From positions 3,658,001 to 3,722,000 of the forward strand of contig NZ_CP017141.1 of NCBI RefSeq assembly GCF_001721645.1: DNA of 64,000 nt, given 5' to 3'. Positions within the stretch are counted from its first letter, which is position 1, and every line of letters starts with the position of its first letter. Both the position numbers and the translations under genes were made by a program. Under the pieces are notes generated by a model. That model was not told where the DNA came from, did no database searches, and saw nothing but the letters and a program-made list of their open reading frames with translations. The DNA is from Pedobacter steynii. GTDB taxonomy: Bacteria > Bacteroidota > Bacteroidia > Sphingobacteriales > Sphingobacteriaceae. Shown one piece after another: positions 1 to 9,088 of this stretch.

Positions 1-324
1 TGCCACATAGGAATTGTCTTTAATCCGGTCGGCTTCTTCAATCATTTTGGTTACATCTCTGAGGTTGGCGTAGGGAGCAAAATCTCCTCGTCCCCATTTG
101 AAGTACTGACCCTCGCTTTCTCCATCGGTTTGTATGAGCATACGCGTTGCATATAAAGGTGAGGTGCCGCCAAAAGCACGGAAGGCATTCCATTCTACCT
201 TTGTTAGCAGCAACTGAGGATGTGCCTGTCTGGGTTTATTCGGGTCTACATTCATGAGATCCTGATCCTTACATGAGGAGATCAGGAGTATTCCTGCCAA
301 AAGACTATATATTAATTTTTTCAT
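1..324 (-). CDS. SusD/RagB-like nutrient-binding lipoprotein, N-terminal part only
   Basis: Only the first 108 codons are inside the window; the gene runs off the left edge. It starts with a lipoprotein signal peptide whose lipobox ends at Cys18 (ISSC), followed by the N-terminal sequence typical of SusD-like proteins (NVDPNKP, then a helical stretch with QTDGESEGQYF). It begins 30 bp after the stop of the SusC-like gene on the same strand, the normal SusC-SusD order. SusD-like proteins sit on the cell surface and form the lid of the SusC transporter, capturing glycans or peptides. The ligand cannot be told from this fragment. Confidence 0.85.
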   Translation of the reverse strand, partial: MKKLIYSLLAGILLISSCKDQDLMNVDPNKPRQAHPQLLLTKVEWNAFRAFGGTSPLYATRMLIQTDGESEGQYFKWGRGDFAPYANLRDVTKMIEEADRIKDNSYVA

Positions 325-354
325 CGTTATTTTTTTAGTTGTGATACTGTTTTC

Positions 355-3300
355 TTAAAGTTTGATGCCCAGGGAGAAGCCTATAAATCTTGCTGATGGA
401 TCTTGCAGGTTGTCATCATCTCCGTAATCCGGATCCAATAGTGGCATTTTCTTCCACATTAATGGGTTATAGCTATAAGCAGACAGGTGTATTGATTTTA
501 AGCTGCCCACTTTAACAATTTTTGCCAGGTCATATCCAACAGATATTCTTCTTAGTTTAAAGAAAGAGCGGTCAAAAACGTTGGCAAATTTTTTGTTTTC
601 TCCTTCGGTAACCCTTGCCTGATAAGGATAAATCTGGCTCCAGGTTTGCCAGTTTACAGCAGTGGTATTTTGCTTATAGGTCCGGGTATCGGACAATACA
701 TTTCCGTTCACGTCTCTTTTAAGTTCTCCACCGGTTACCACTACACCATTGGGTACATAGATTGATTTTCCTGCTGCATACTCCGCATCTCTGAATTCAA
801 CAGAATTTGGATGTTTTCCGCCCCACCACATTTTCTCGATGGTTACGGAGCGCATCACGCCACCCCATGCGCCATCAATATCAATGTTGAGGTCAAAACC
901 TTTGATCATGAACTTGTTTTGCAGACCAAGGCGCCAGGTAGGGTCTTTATGACCAAGATTTACATTAAAATTGTCTTTTGTTGGTAAGCCGGTATTTGCA
1001 TCCAGAATAACTTCTCCGGAAGCACTTTTTTGCCATACCGTTCCGTAAAAACTATCTGCTCTGTCGTTGAGTCTCAGGTCTCCGAATCGTTCCTGATTGT
1101 TATAGATTTCTGTAATCCTCTTTACGGAAGTACTCCAGTTTGCGCCAATATTCCAGCTGAAATTCTTGTTTTTTATCGCACTGAAATTACCCACAATCTC
1201 TAAACCCTGGGTTCTGTATTTGTTCCCATTTACTTTGCGGGTAACAAAACCGGAAGCCTCTGAAGTTTTTAAGTCGATGATCTGATTTTCATCAATTACA
1301 TTATAAAAAGTGAATTCCAGACCGATTCTCTTTGCCAGTGATGTAGATAGACCAACCTCATAAGAAGTGGATTGGGCCGGTTTAATGTTAGGGTTGATAA
1401 TTCCTCCCGGATACCCAACAGATGGTGTAGAGTCGTAAGTGATATCCTTGTTGTAAGTAGGACTGACACTGTATGGATCAAGGTCGCTGGATACTTTAGC
1501 CCATGAGGTATAAACTTTCAGGTAATCCATTGCTTTCGGCAGCTGGATATAATCGGATACCATAGTACTCAAAGATGCAGATGGATAAAAATATGACCTG
1601 TTTTCTTTAGTCAGCGTGGAAGACCAGTCATTTCTACCGGTAACATTCAGGTAAACTGCATTGAATAAGTCAAAATTTGCAGAACCATAAACACTTCGGA
1701 TAGATTTCTGCTCCAGTTTATTGGTAGCCTGTACGGGACCCTGTGTGTTGTTCAGACTATAAATGTAAGGTACAATCAAGCCATCACTTGAGGCGTATTC
1801 CTGTTGGATATCCCTGTTGAGGGTTGATGCCCCTGCGTTTAACGTGAAATTCAGATCTTTGGATATTTTTTTGTTATAAGAAGCCAGGAAATCCAGATCG
1901 ACATTTAATTGAGAATTGTTCCACATCTTATAATCACCATTTCTGGAATCGCCATAATTCATATAAGACTTAGGACTTTTCATGTTTTCAAAAGATTTCT
2001 TTTCTCTTCCGGACGCTCTGGCCTGTAAACTTAAGTCGGGTGTTACCTGCCATCTTAATTTTGCCTGACCATTGATCACGTTCCTGTTCTGAGCCTGTGT
2101 CAGTTCTTCGGAAGCAAAGTAAGGGTTGTTGTACCAGGCGTAATTATAATTGGCCTGTCTGTAACCTTCAAGACCGGGAACATACATATGGTCTCTGAGG
2201 TCTTTCCCGTTTACATCATCACCCATCCAGATTAAAATGGTATACATATGGTTCTTAGGACCGTAACCATATCTTGGATAGTTGGGAGAACTTACCTTGT
2301 TATAAGATAAAGTTGCATCTAACTGAAGAGCTTTGCTCAGATTAAAGGAAGAGTTAAAGTTTGCCCCACCTGTGGTTAGTGAGGTATTGGGTACCTGACC
2401 TCTTTGAAAACCATAGGTGCCGGATACATAAAAACGGGCTTTAGCCGTTTTGTAGGCAACAGAAAAATCATTGTTGGTGACGATTCCTGGTCTGAGGAAA
2501 TCATTCAGGTTGTCGTGTCTTACCCAATCAGTAGGTACCCTTTCATATTTGGATTTATCATCATAAATGGTTCCCTTAACGTTACCCCACCATGGAATGG
2601 TTTCTCCGGTTTGTTTATTTCTGATCGGGCTGTTCCATTGTGCAATTTTAACACCTGGCTGGAATTTTGGTCCCCAGATCATATCGCCATCCGAGATCCC
2701 ACCATCCTCGCCATCCCAGAATTCATATTTTCCATTAGAACCATTTCCATATTCCGTTTGGGTTTTTGGAAATACAGTAAAGCCGGCGGTAATCATATTA
2801 TTGGTATTGATGTTGATTTCAAGACCATCTTTTTCTGCATTTTTTGTGGTGATCAGGATCGCCCCGTCTTTACCTCTTGAACCGTATAAAGCGGAAGCCG
2901 TGGTTCCTTTTAAGACGTTGATATTTGCAATGTTATCACCTGAAACATCAAAAAAGTCTGTTTCTACAGGAATACCATCAATTACAATTAAAGGATTTTT
3001 CCCCCTTAAAGAGAAAGAAGGTGGCTGAAACATACCGGTAGGATTACTTACTGTTAATCCGGCAACCTGTCCGGATAAAGCGTTCCCGATGTTCATCGTT
3101 TTCGATTCAGACAATACATCCAGCTTAACTTCCTGTGTGGCATAGCCCAGCTTTTTCTTTTGTTGTTTGATACCAATTGCCGTAACTACGACTTCGCCCA
3201 AGGTTTTAGAGTCTTCCTGCAGGACGATATCTATCTGAGTTTTTCCATCGACATTGGTGTTTTGAGAAATATAACCGAGATAACTAAAAGTCAGGGTCGC

Positions 3301-3498
3301 ATCTGCAGCAGCAGAGATCGTGTATTTACCATCAAAGTCGGTGATGGTAGCTTTGGGTGTGTTGATCACTTTGATACTTACTCCGGGAATGCCAGCACCG
3401 CCGGCGTCCTTTACGACTCCCTTAATGATGTTTTGTGCCATGGTTACCTTGGTGAGAAGTAGACAAAGCATACTCAATAATAGTAGTTTTCCTTTCAT
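355..3498 (-). CDS. SusC/RagA-family TonB-linked outer membrane transporter
   Basis: The protein has 1047 residues, normal for the family. A Sec signal peptide ends near AQ (residues 21-22). A carboxypeptidase-regulatory-like beta-sandwich follows (about 24-100, with IKGVVKD and GYISQNT), then a plug domain (about 115-225, containing the TonB-box-like region GEVVVTAIG and LRGKNPLIVIDGIPV) and a 22-stranded-type barrel ending in the aromatic-rich FSLGIKL. It imports a ligand too large for porins using TonB energy, together with the SusD-like lipoprotein directly downstream. No hydrolase lies in the visible part of this locus, so the substrate is unknown. The fucose genes 2 kb away read in the opposite direction and are probably a separate unit. 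Confidence 0.95.
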   Translation of the reverse strand: MKGKLLLLSMLCLLLTKVTMAQNIIKGVVKDAGGAGIPGVSIKVINTPKATITDFDGKYTISAAADATLTFSYLGYISQNTNVDGKTQIDIVLQEDSKTLGEVVVTAIGIKQQKKKLGYATQEVKLDVLSESKTMNIGNALSGQVAGLTVSNPTGMFQPPSFSLRGKNPLIVIDGIPVETDFFDVSGDNIANINVLKGTTASALYGSRGKDGAILITTKNAEKDGLEININTNNMITAGFTVFPKTQTEYGNGSNGKYEFWDGEDGGISDGDMIWGPKFQPGVKIAQWNSPIRNKQTGETIPWWGNVKGTIYDDKSKYERVPTDWVRHDNLNDFLRPGIVTNNDFSVAYKTAKARFYVSGTYGFQRGQVPNTSLTTGGANFNSSFNLSKALQLDATLSYNKVSSPNYPRYGYGPKNHMYTILIWMGDDVNGKDLRDHMYVPGLEGYRQANYNYAWYNNPYFASEELTQAQNRNVINGQAKLRWQVTPDLSLQARASGREKKSFENMKSPKSYMNYGDSRNGDYKMWNNSQLNVDLDFLASYNKKISKDLNFTLNAGASTLNRDIQQEYASSDGLIVPYIYSLNNTQGPVQATNKLEQKSIRSVYGSANFDLFNAVYLNVTGRNDWSSTLTKENRSYFYPSASLSTMVSDYIQLPKAMDYLKVYTSWAKVSSDLDPYSVSPTYNKDITYDSTPSVGYPGGIINPNIKPAQSTSYEVGLSTSLAKRIGLEFTFYNVIDENQIIDLKTSEASGFVTRKVNGNKYRTQGLEIVGNFSAIKNKNFSWNIGANWSTSVKRITEIYNNQERFGDLRLNDRADSFYGTVWQKSASGEVILDANTGLPTKDNFNVNLGHKDPTWRLGLQNKFMIKGFDLNIDIDGAWGGVMRSVTIEKMWWGGKHPNSVEFRDAEYAAGKSIYVPNGVVVTGGELKRDVNGNVLSDTRTYKQNTTAVNWQTWSQIYPYQARVTEGENKKFANVFDRSFFKLRRISVGYDLAKIVKVGSLKSIHLSAYSYNPLMWKKMPLLDPDYGDDDNLQDPSARFIGFSLGIKL

Positions 3499-3798
3499 AT
3501 GTGTGTTTGATTTTTACCTGCAAATCTAGATTCAGGCTGTAAAGCAAATATGAAACTGGCATTACGGTTATATTTTTCTGCAATAGCAGAGCTTCCCCGG
3601 CTGAAAAATTTTTCAGGGGAATACCAGGCCTTAAAAAAGTGGCTAAAACGGTTTTATTTCTGTTTTTTTAGCTTTTTTAAAAGAAAAAGATACTTTCTTG
3701 AGTAAGGGGCCTACCCGGATTTGAGCTGAGCTAATACCCGGTTTATTAACCAGGTATTAGCATTTTGTTATCAGTTCGATTTATGGCGTTAATTTATA
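3499..3798. other. Intergenic region upstream of the SusC-like gene
   Basis: This 300-bp gap holds the promoter side of the SusC-like gene and the 3' end of the acyltransferase transcript. It is AT-rich and contains a 16-bp palindrome (CTGAAAAATTTTTCAG, about 3601-3616) and the longer inverted repeat listed separately at 3731-3760. No open frame of coding character was seen. Confidence 0.6.
3731..3760 (-). terminator. Inverted repeat, possible terminator after the acyltransferase gene
   Basis: CTAATACC pairs with GGTATTAG. Inside them GGTT pairs with AACC around a TATT loop, leaving a single C/A mismatch between the two stems. It lies 39 bp past the acyltransferase stop. There is no clear T-run on the minus strand, so it may act as an RNA-stabilising hairpin instead of an intrinsic terminator. 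Confidence 0.35.
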
Positions 3799-4884
3799 TT
3801 AAGCTGGTTTTCTTTTATTCGTCAAATACTTTCTCACCGGAATATCAAAAGCAACCATCACAAAATAAGCAATGCAGGTCAATAGAATTGTTCCTGTAAT
3901 AATAATTAAAGTAAGTTGACCTGTTTCTGGTTTATGACTGGTGTAATAATTTAAAAACATCCAGATGAACGCGTAATGGGTCATGTACAAGGGATAGGAG
4001 ATCTTGCCCGAAAATACACAGAGCTTTTTGAATCCCTGGGTTAATGTCGCGCCAGCACCAAGGGCAAGCAATAAAGGGAAATAAAGGAGAACAACCAGTG
4101 GTTCTGTAACCCAGTTCCATTTGCTGTAAGGAATCAGAAAGGCTAAAAGTAACAACACCGACAGTCCGATAAAACCGAGTTTATTTTTAATAATCAGGTT
4201 GAAACGGAAGATCAGCAATCCGGCTAAAAAAGAGTAAAAAATACGGGCACCGCCATCCCAGGCATTTGGTCCTCCCCATCCGCCCAGAAGAGACCCTCCG
4301 GCACGATGGCTTGCATAACAGAGTACTCCGGCAGCAATGATAGTTAGTACAACCAGGTAACGGCGATGAATTCTGCAAAGTACCAGCGCATAAACGATAT
4401 TGGCTACATATTCCCAGAATAACGACCAGGCCGGGGCATTTATTCCGAAAAGATTAAAAGAACGCTCTTCAATTACGGGAAAGGGAATCATAAAAACGGA
4501 AGCAAGAAATATAAGGATAATCTTACCTGCACTATACACTTCCGGGTGCCCTCCGAAAGGGTCAAAAAGGAAGGCCAGTAAACCCAATACCGAGCCTAAA
4601 ATTACCAGTGGTTGTAACCTGATCAGCCTGGATTTAAAAAACTGACCAAGACCCATTTTACCTATCCGGTCGTCATAAGCATACCCAATTACAAATCCGG
4701 ATAAACAGAAGAAGAAATCTACGGCCAGAAATCCGTGGGCAATAAAGTTTTTGTCAGGGAGATAAACCATTTCCATGAAATGAAAAACTACAATAGAGAT
4801 GGCTGCTATCCCTCTTAATCCATCAAGAATTTCGAAATGTTGCTTGGTTTTTAGTAAGTCGGGGTGGAGTTCTTTAATCGACAT
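3799..4884 (-). CDS. Membrane acyltransferase, acyltransferase-3 (OafA/YrhL) family
   Basis: The 361-residue protein has about ten hydrophobic segments and the family's N-terminal signature (LDGLRGIAAISIVVFHF, residues about 21-37), where the histidine is the likely catalytic residue. FFCLSGFVIGYAY and a following Arg-rich RLIRLQP loop also fit. Members move an acetyl or other acyl group from a cytoplasmic donor onto a sugar or lipid across the inner membrane. No polysaccharide-synthesis genes are adjacent, so the acceptor is unknown. It is apparently monocistronic. Confidence 0.9.
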   Translation of the reverse strand: MSIKELHPDLLKTKQHFEILDGLRGIAAISIVVFHFMEMVYLPDKNFIAHGFLAVDFFFCLSGFVIGYAYDDRIGKMGLGQFFKSRLIRLQPLVILGSVLGLLAFLFDPFGGHPEVYSAGKIILIFLASVFMIPFPVIEERSFNLFGINAPAWSLFWEYVANIVYALVLCRIHRRYLVVLTIIAAGVLCYASHRAGGSLLGGWGGPNAWDGGARIFYSFLAGLLIFRFNLIIKNKLGFIGLSVLLLLAFLIPYSKWNWVTEPLVVLLYFPLLLALGAGATLTQGFKKLCVFSGKISYPLYMTHYAFIWMFLNYYTSHKPETGQLTLIIITGTILLTCIAYFVMVAFDIPVRKYLTNKRKPA

Positions 4885-5003
4885 TTATAATTTGGTTGGT
4901 TTCAATTGTGTTCTCAAGGTTACCAAATTATGGGGAGTCTATCAAATCTCTGAACCAGACCACCGCCGAAAAAGTACATACTAAAGGGAAGCTATCAGTA
5001 ATA

Positions 5004-5531
5004 TTACATATGCCCTTCAATAGATTCTATGCTGATTCCCGAAAAGCAATCATCTACACAGTTCTCTGCAGAATACCCGCAGGCAGATATCATGCCATTG
5101 TTTTTTGTCTCCAGAACACTTTCTGAACCCTTTCTTTTTACCAGCCATTGGGTTTTAGCCAATTGATAAACTTCATCTAAAGTAATTGGTTTAAAGCCGC
5201 TGGAATGTGTATTCAGGGTGTTTTTATCTTCCTGCCACTCTTCATGTATGGTCTCTTCAATTTTTGGCGTAGAAATAATGGTTTTCGACACGTAAGAACG
5301 ATGAATGGCCTGACCATCTTTTACTGTAATCATTGTTTTTGTACGGGATCCGGTCCAGGAAACAGTAGTGACGCTATATCGATAAGAATTTCCTGAGGAT
5401 TTTTTGAAATCGGTCCAGGCTTTATAACTTTCATCGAATTTGTTTTCGTGGTCAATGTCACTTTTCTTGCAGGAACTTAAAGCAGTTCCGATGAGTAATA
5501 GGATAATAAAGAAGTAGTTGCTTGTTTTCAT
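5004..5531 (-). CDS. DUF6174-like lipoprotein
   Basis: The 175-residue protein has a lipoprotein signal peptide ending in LSSC (Cys20) followed by KKSDID. The mature part (AWTDFKKSSGNSYRYSV, then beta strands including TMITVKDGQ and a C-terminal region with paired cysteines in CGYSAENCVDDC) resembles the DUF6174 family, judged by pattern only. Function is unknown; it is probably anchored in the periplasm or outer membrane. The last residues keep a conserved-looking IESIEGHM end. It is a single gene, 120 bp upstream of the acyltransferase on the same strand. Confidence 0.7.
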   Translation of the reverse strand: MKTSNYFFIILLLIGTALSSCKKSDIDHENKFDESYKAWTDFKKSSGNSYRYSVTTVSWTGSRTKTMITVKDGQAIHRSYVSKTIISTPKIEETIHEEWQEDKNTLNTHSSGFKPITLDEVYQLAKTQWLVKRKGSESVLETKNNGMISACGYSAENCVDDCFSGISIESIEGHM

Positions 5532-5677
5532 ATTTGGTTTTTTTACCTAAACGAGTGAAATGCGCCTTGCGCTACAATTTATTTTCGGTCATGATAGATT
5601 CTATTAAGCAGTAAAAACGAATTGTTTGGCAGATCAGACAGAAAACGATGCGATCTAGGGCTGAATAAATACATCGA

Positions 5678-5687
5678 ATAATCCAGT
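5678..5687 (+). promoter_or_regulatory. Candidate operator upstream of the fucose catabolic genes (ATAATCCAGT)
   Basis: ATAATCCAGT occurs 75 bp before the L-fuconate dehydratase start and again at 10880-10889, upstream of the GH29 fucosidase. Both genes would be logical targets of the AraC-type regulator encoded between them. The match is only 10 bp, so chance is not excluded. Confidence 0.3.
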
Positions 5688-5761
5688 TAAATAGAATTTT
5701 AGTCTATTGGTTTTGCACTGCGGCTGATGCTAAATTGCATTCACCAAGTACAAACTAAAAT

Positions 5762-6988
5762 ATGATAAAAAATATTCAGGTGAAGGATGCAAGATTTCCG
5801 CTGGCTAAAGGAGCCGGGAGCGATGCGATTCACCGCGACCCGATCTATTCTTATGCCGTAACGAACCTGATAGACGACAGTGGACTTACCGGAACCGGCT
5901 TTGCTTTTACTTTAGGGGAAGGAAATGACCTGGTCTGTAAGGCTGCACAGTTTTATGCTGCACAGCTGAAAGGCAGGGATATTGAAGAACTCATGTCTGA
6001 TTTTGGGAATGTATTTTATCAGCTGAGCAATGAACAGCAGTTTCGTTGGCTTGGCCCTCATAAAGGGGTGGTTCAGCTGGCTCTGGCCGCTGTAACAAAT
6101 GCCTGTTATGATTTATGGGCTAAAAAGAGAGGTGTGCCGCTTTGGAAATTACTGATAGACTTATCTCCTCAGGAGCTGCTCAATACACTTGACCTCTCGT
6201 ATCTGGAGGATGAACTTAGCCCGGAACAGGCTTTGCAATTATTGAAAAATAACCAGCAGGGTAAAGAAGATCGCAGTCAGATTATCCATGCCGGTTATCC
6301 GGGGTATGATACCTCCATTGGCTGGTTTAATTATAGCGACGAAAAGGTTCGTGAGAACTGTAAAAAAGCAATTGCTGAAGGCTTTACGGCGATGAAGCTA
6401 AAAGTAGGAAGTCAGGATCCGAAAAGGGACATCCGCAGGTCTCATATTGTAAGGGAAGAAGCAGGAGATCAGGTTAAAGTTATGCTGGATGCCAATCAGC
6501 AATGGACGCTTCCTCAGGCACTGAAAATATGCGGAGAGCTGCAAAGTATGAATCCGTATTGGATAGAAGAACCAACTCATCCGGATGATATATTAGCCCA
6601 TAAGAAGCTGGCAGATGCCATTGCTCCGGTAAAACTGGCTTTGGGAGAACATGTGCCGAACCGTATTATTTTTAAAAACTACCTGCAAACCGGATCTGCT
6701 GGATTTATACAGGCGGACGCCGTAAGGATCGGAGGCGTAAGTGAATTTATTACGGTAAGTCTGCTTTGTCGTAAATACAATATCCCTGTGGTTCCCCATG
6801 TAGGGGACATGGGACAGCTCCATCAGCACTTGGTCTTGTTTAATCACATCAGTATGGGGCATGACGCTTTATTTCTGGAACATATTCCCCATTTGCAGGA
6901 ACATTTTGTTCATCCGGTCAGCGTAGAAGGAGGTGTTTACAAAACGCCGATGGAACCGGGTAGCAGTTGTGACTTAAAAATAAAATAG
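5762..6988 (+). CDS. L-fuconate dehydratase (enolase superfamily)
   Basis: The 408-residue cytoplasmic enzyme would dehydrate L-fuconate to 2-keto-3-deoxy-L-fuconate in the oxidative (non-phosphorylated) fucose pathway. Its N-terminal capping domain starts with the sequence typical of FucD/ENOSF1 proteins (DARFPLAKGAGSDAIH). The barrel has the KxK base motif (Lys212-Leu-Lys214), metal ligands Asp243, Glu269 (or the adjacent Glu270) and Glu296, and the catalytic His346 in PHVGDMG. These spacings agree with known L-fuconate dehydratases. It is the first gene of a unit continuing with a symporter 2 bp away and a mutarotase. It could act on related 6-deoxy acid sugars, but the fucosidase nearby supports fucose. 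Confidence 0.92.
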   Translation: MIKNIQVKDARFPLAKGAGSDAIHRDPIYSYAVTNLIDDSGLTGTGFAFTLGEGNDLVCKAAQFYAAQLKGRDIEELMSDFGNVFYQLSNEQQFRWLGPHKGVVQLALAAVTNACYDLWAKKRGVPLWKLLIDLSPQELLNTLDLSYLEDELSPEQALQLLKNNQQGKEDRSQIIHAGYPGYDTSIGWFNYSDEKVRENCKKAIAEGFTAMKLKVGSQDPKRDIRRSHIVREEAGDQVKVMLDANQQWTLPQALKICGELQSMNPYWIEEPTHPDDILAHKKLADAIAPVKLALGEHVPNRIIFKNYLQTGSAGFIQADAVRIGGVSEFITVSLLCRKYNIPVVPHVGDMGQLHQHLVLFNHISMGHDALFLEHIPHLQEHFVHPVSVEGGVYKTPMEPGSSCDLKIK

Positions 6989-6990
6989 CC

Positions 6991-8634
6991 ATGTTAAAAT
7001 CTCTGGACTTAAGCATCAGCATCCTCTATATCCTTGGCATTTTAGCTGTCGGATTATGGACGGGTATCCGTCATCGTCGAAAAAGCAAGGCGAATGCTGC
7101 GGGAGAATATTTCCTTGCGGGGAAAACATTGAAATGGCCAGCCATTGGCCTGGCACTATTTGCAACTAATATTTCTACCGTTCACCTGGTTAGTCTGGCA
7201 CAAAGTGGCTTCGACAGCGGCTTGTTAAATGGCAATTTCGAATGGATGGCTGCTTTTACGCTGATCCTGTTGTCGTTATTCTTCGTCCCTTTCTACATCA
7301 AATCCGGCGTAGCAACTTTACCGGATTTTCTGGAAAAGCGGTACGACCGCTCCAGCCGGGATTGGCTGGCCGTGATTTCTGTAGTTTCTGCAATTATTAT
7401 CCATATCGCATTTTCTATGCTGGCAGGAGGCATTGTATTAAAAACATTGTTTGGCTTAAACATGTATGTTAGTGTGATTGTCATTTGTCTGATCACGGCA
7501 ATTTATACCATTGTCGGTGGACTAAAAGCAGTAGTGGTTACGGAGTCTATTCAAACCGTAGTGCTGCTTACCGGGGCGTTTATCATCAGCTATGCTGCCT
7601 TCCATAAAATGGGTGGATGGGAACCAATGACGGAGGTATTAAAAAATAAGGGAGAGCTGGATAAGCTTTCGATGTTGCGTCCGCATGGTGATGCCAGCGG
7701 AATGCCCTGGTATACCGTTTTTCTGGGTTATCCTATTTTGGGGATCTGGTATTGGTGTGCGGATCAAACTATCGTGCAACGCGTGCTTGGAGCTAAGGAT
7801 GAGAATCACGCAAGGATAGGTCCGTTATTTTGTGGCTTTATCAAGATTTTACCAGTCTTCATTTTTGTGTTGCCCGGCTTGTTTGCGTATACTTTGGTTC
7901 AGTCTGGCCACTTAGATGTAAGCAGTCTTGGAGTTGATGCGAAAGGCCAGGTCAATTCAAAAGGAATTTATACACTGATGATTACACAGCTTTTGCCATC
8001 CGGACTGGTGGGGGTGCTGGTAGCGGCGCTTTTATCGGGTTTAATGAGCCAGGTTTCAGGGGCATTAAATTCTATTTCAACAATGGTGAGTTATGATATG
8101 TATCAGCGTTACCGCCCCGGGGCATCTGATAAAAAGCTGATTTGGGTAGGGAAAATTTCCGCAGGTATTGCCCTGGTATTTTCGTTAGGATTGTTGCCTT
8201 TACTGGATCAGTATGAAAGTATTTTTAGTGGTATCAATGACATCATTGCCCATATTGCACCACCCATTACCTGTGTGTTTTTATTAGGGGTCTTCTGGAA
8301 AGGTGCTTCTGCAGCGTCTGCCAAATTAACTTTGTGGATTGGTTCTGCGCTGGGGGTTTTGGTATTTGCCATCAATAAAATTTATCCGGATAGCCTGATT
8401 GGCCACATTCCATTTATGATGATGGCATTTTACCTGTTTTGTGCCTGTGTGATCATGCAGGTGTCCCTCTCTTATATCTACCCGGTTCAGCATACTGCCG
8501 TAAGTGCAACGCTTTATTGGAAGTCGCCATGGGAACCTTTGCAGGGAGCTGCCTGGAAAGGCTTAGGAAATTACAAAGTATGGTCAGGCTTGTTATTACT
8601 GGTTACGGGTATTTTATATTACATATTCAGATAG
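6991..8634 (+). CDS. Sodium:solute symporter (SSS family), probable L-fucose transporter
   Basis: The 547-residue inner membrane protein has about 13-14 transmembrane segments, including the SSS-family features AGEYFLAGKTLKWPAIGLALFATNIS near the N-terminus and the conserved SGLMSQVSGALNSISTM region. The SGLT-type symporters couple sugar uptake to the sodium gradient. It starts 2 bp after the dehydratase stop and ends 1 bp before the mutarotase start, so the three are almost surely co-transcribed. Its role in fucose uptake is inferred from this position; the family also carries other monosaccharides. Confidence 0.9.
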   Translation: MLKSLDLSISILYILGILAVGLWTGIRHRRKSKANAAGEYFLAGKTLKWPAIGLALFATNISTVHLVSLAQSGFDSGLLNGNFEWMAAFTLILLSLFFVPFYIKSGVATLPDFLEKRYDRSSRDWLAVISVVSAIIIHIAFSMLAGGIVLKTLFGLNMYVSVIVICLITAIYTIVGGLKAVVVTESIQTVVLLTGAFIISYAAFHKMGGWEPMTEVLKNKGELDKLSMLRPHGDASGMPWYTVFLGYPILGIWYWCADQTIVQRVLGAKDENHARIGPLFCGFIKILPVFIFVLPGLFAYTLVQSGHLDVSSLGVDAKGQVNSKGIYTLMITQLLPSGLVGVLVAALLSGLMSQVSGALNSISTMVSYDMYQRYRPGASDKKLIWVGKISAGIALVFSLGLLPLLDQYESIFSGINDIIAHIAPPITCVFLLGVFWKGASAASAKLTLWIGSALGVLVFAINKIYPDSLIGHIPFMMMAFYLFCACVIMQVSLSYIYPVQHTAVSATLYWKSPWEPLQGAAWKGLGNYKVWSGLLLLVTGILYYIFR

Positions 8635-8635
8635 G

Positions 8636-9046
8636 ATGAAAAGATATATTTTGATGGCACTGCTGGCCGGTTTATTACTGGGAGCGTGTAATGAGAAACC
8701 GGTTGATGTGCAGCGTTTTGGTTCGGTAACGGGATTGAAGCCCGAAAAGCTGGAGGATTATAAGCGGTTACATGCCAATGCCTGGCCCTCGGTTTTGAAA
8801 AAGATTAAAGAATGTAACATCCGTAATTATTCTATTTATCTGCAGAAAATAGGGGATGCTTACTATTTGTTCAGCTATTTTGAATATACAGGGACAGATT
8901 TTGATAGCGATATGAAAAAAATGGCCGATGATCCGGAAACACAAAGATGGTGGAAAGAAACGGATCCCTGTCAGCAGCCACTACCTGAAACCGCCGCGAA
9001 AAAACAGATCTGGACCAATATGGAACAGGTTTTTCATACCAATTAA
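8636..9046 (+). CDS. L-rhamnose/L-fucose mutarotase-like lipoprotein
   Basis: Residues about 25-136 match the RhaM/DUF718 mutarotase family (LKPEKLEDYKRLHANAWPSV, then RNYSIYL and DPETQRWWKETDPCQ). This family interconverts the alpha and beta anomers of 6-deoxyhexoses. Unlike the usual cytoplasmic mutarotases of about 104 residues, this one begins with a lipoprotein signal peptide (MKRYILMALLAGLLLGAC, lipid on Cys18), so it should work in the periplasm or at the outer membrane before uptake. It starts 1 bp after the symporter stop. Fucose specificity is inferred from context. Confidence 0.88.
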   Translation: MKRYILMALLAGLLLGACNEKPVDVQRFGSVTGLKPEKLEDYKRLHANAWPSVLKKIKECNIRNYSIYLQKIGDAYYLFSYFEYTGTDFDSDMKKMADDPETQRWWKETDPCQQPLPETAAKKQIWTNMEQVFHTN

Positions 9047-9088
9047 ACAAGCTATTCTCTAAATCATTATCAATCAAAAAAATCAGGT

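Noticed and set aside
2404..3028. Two long plus-strand open frames inside the SusC-like gene
   Set aside because: They lie opposite a strong SusC gene, have no signal or domain pattern, and contain compositions expected from the reverse of a coding strand.
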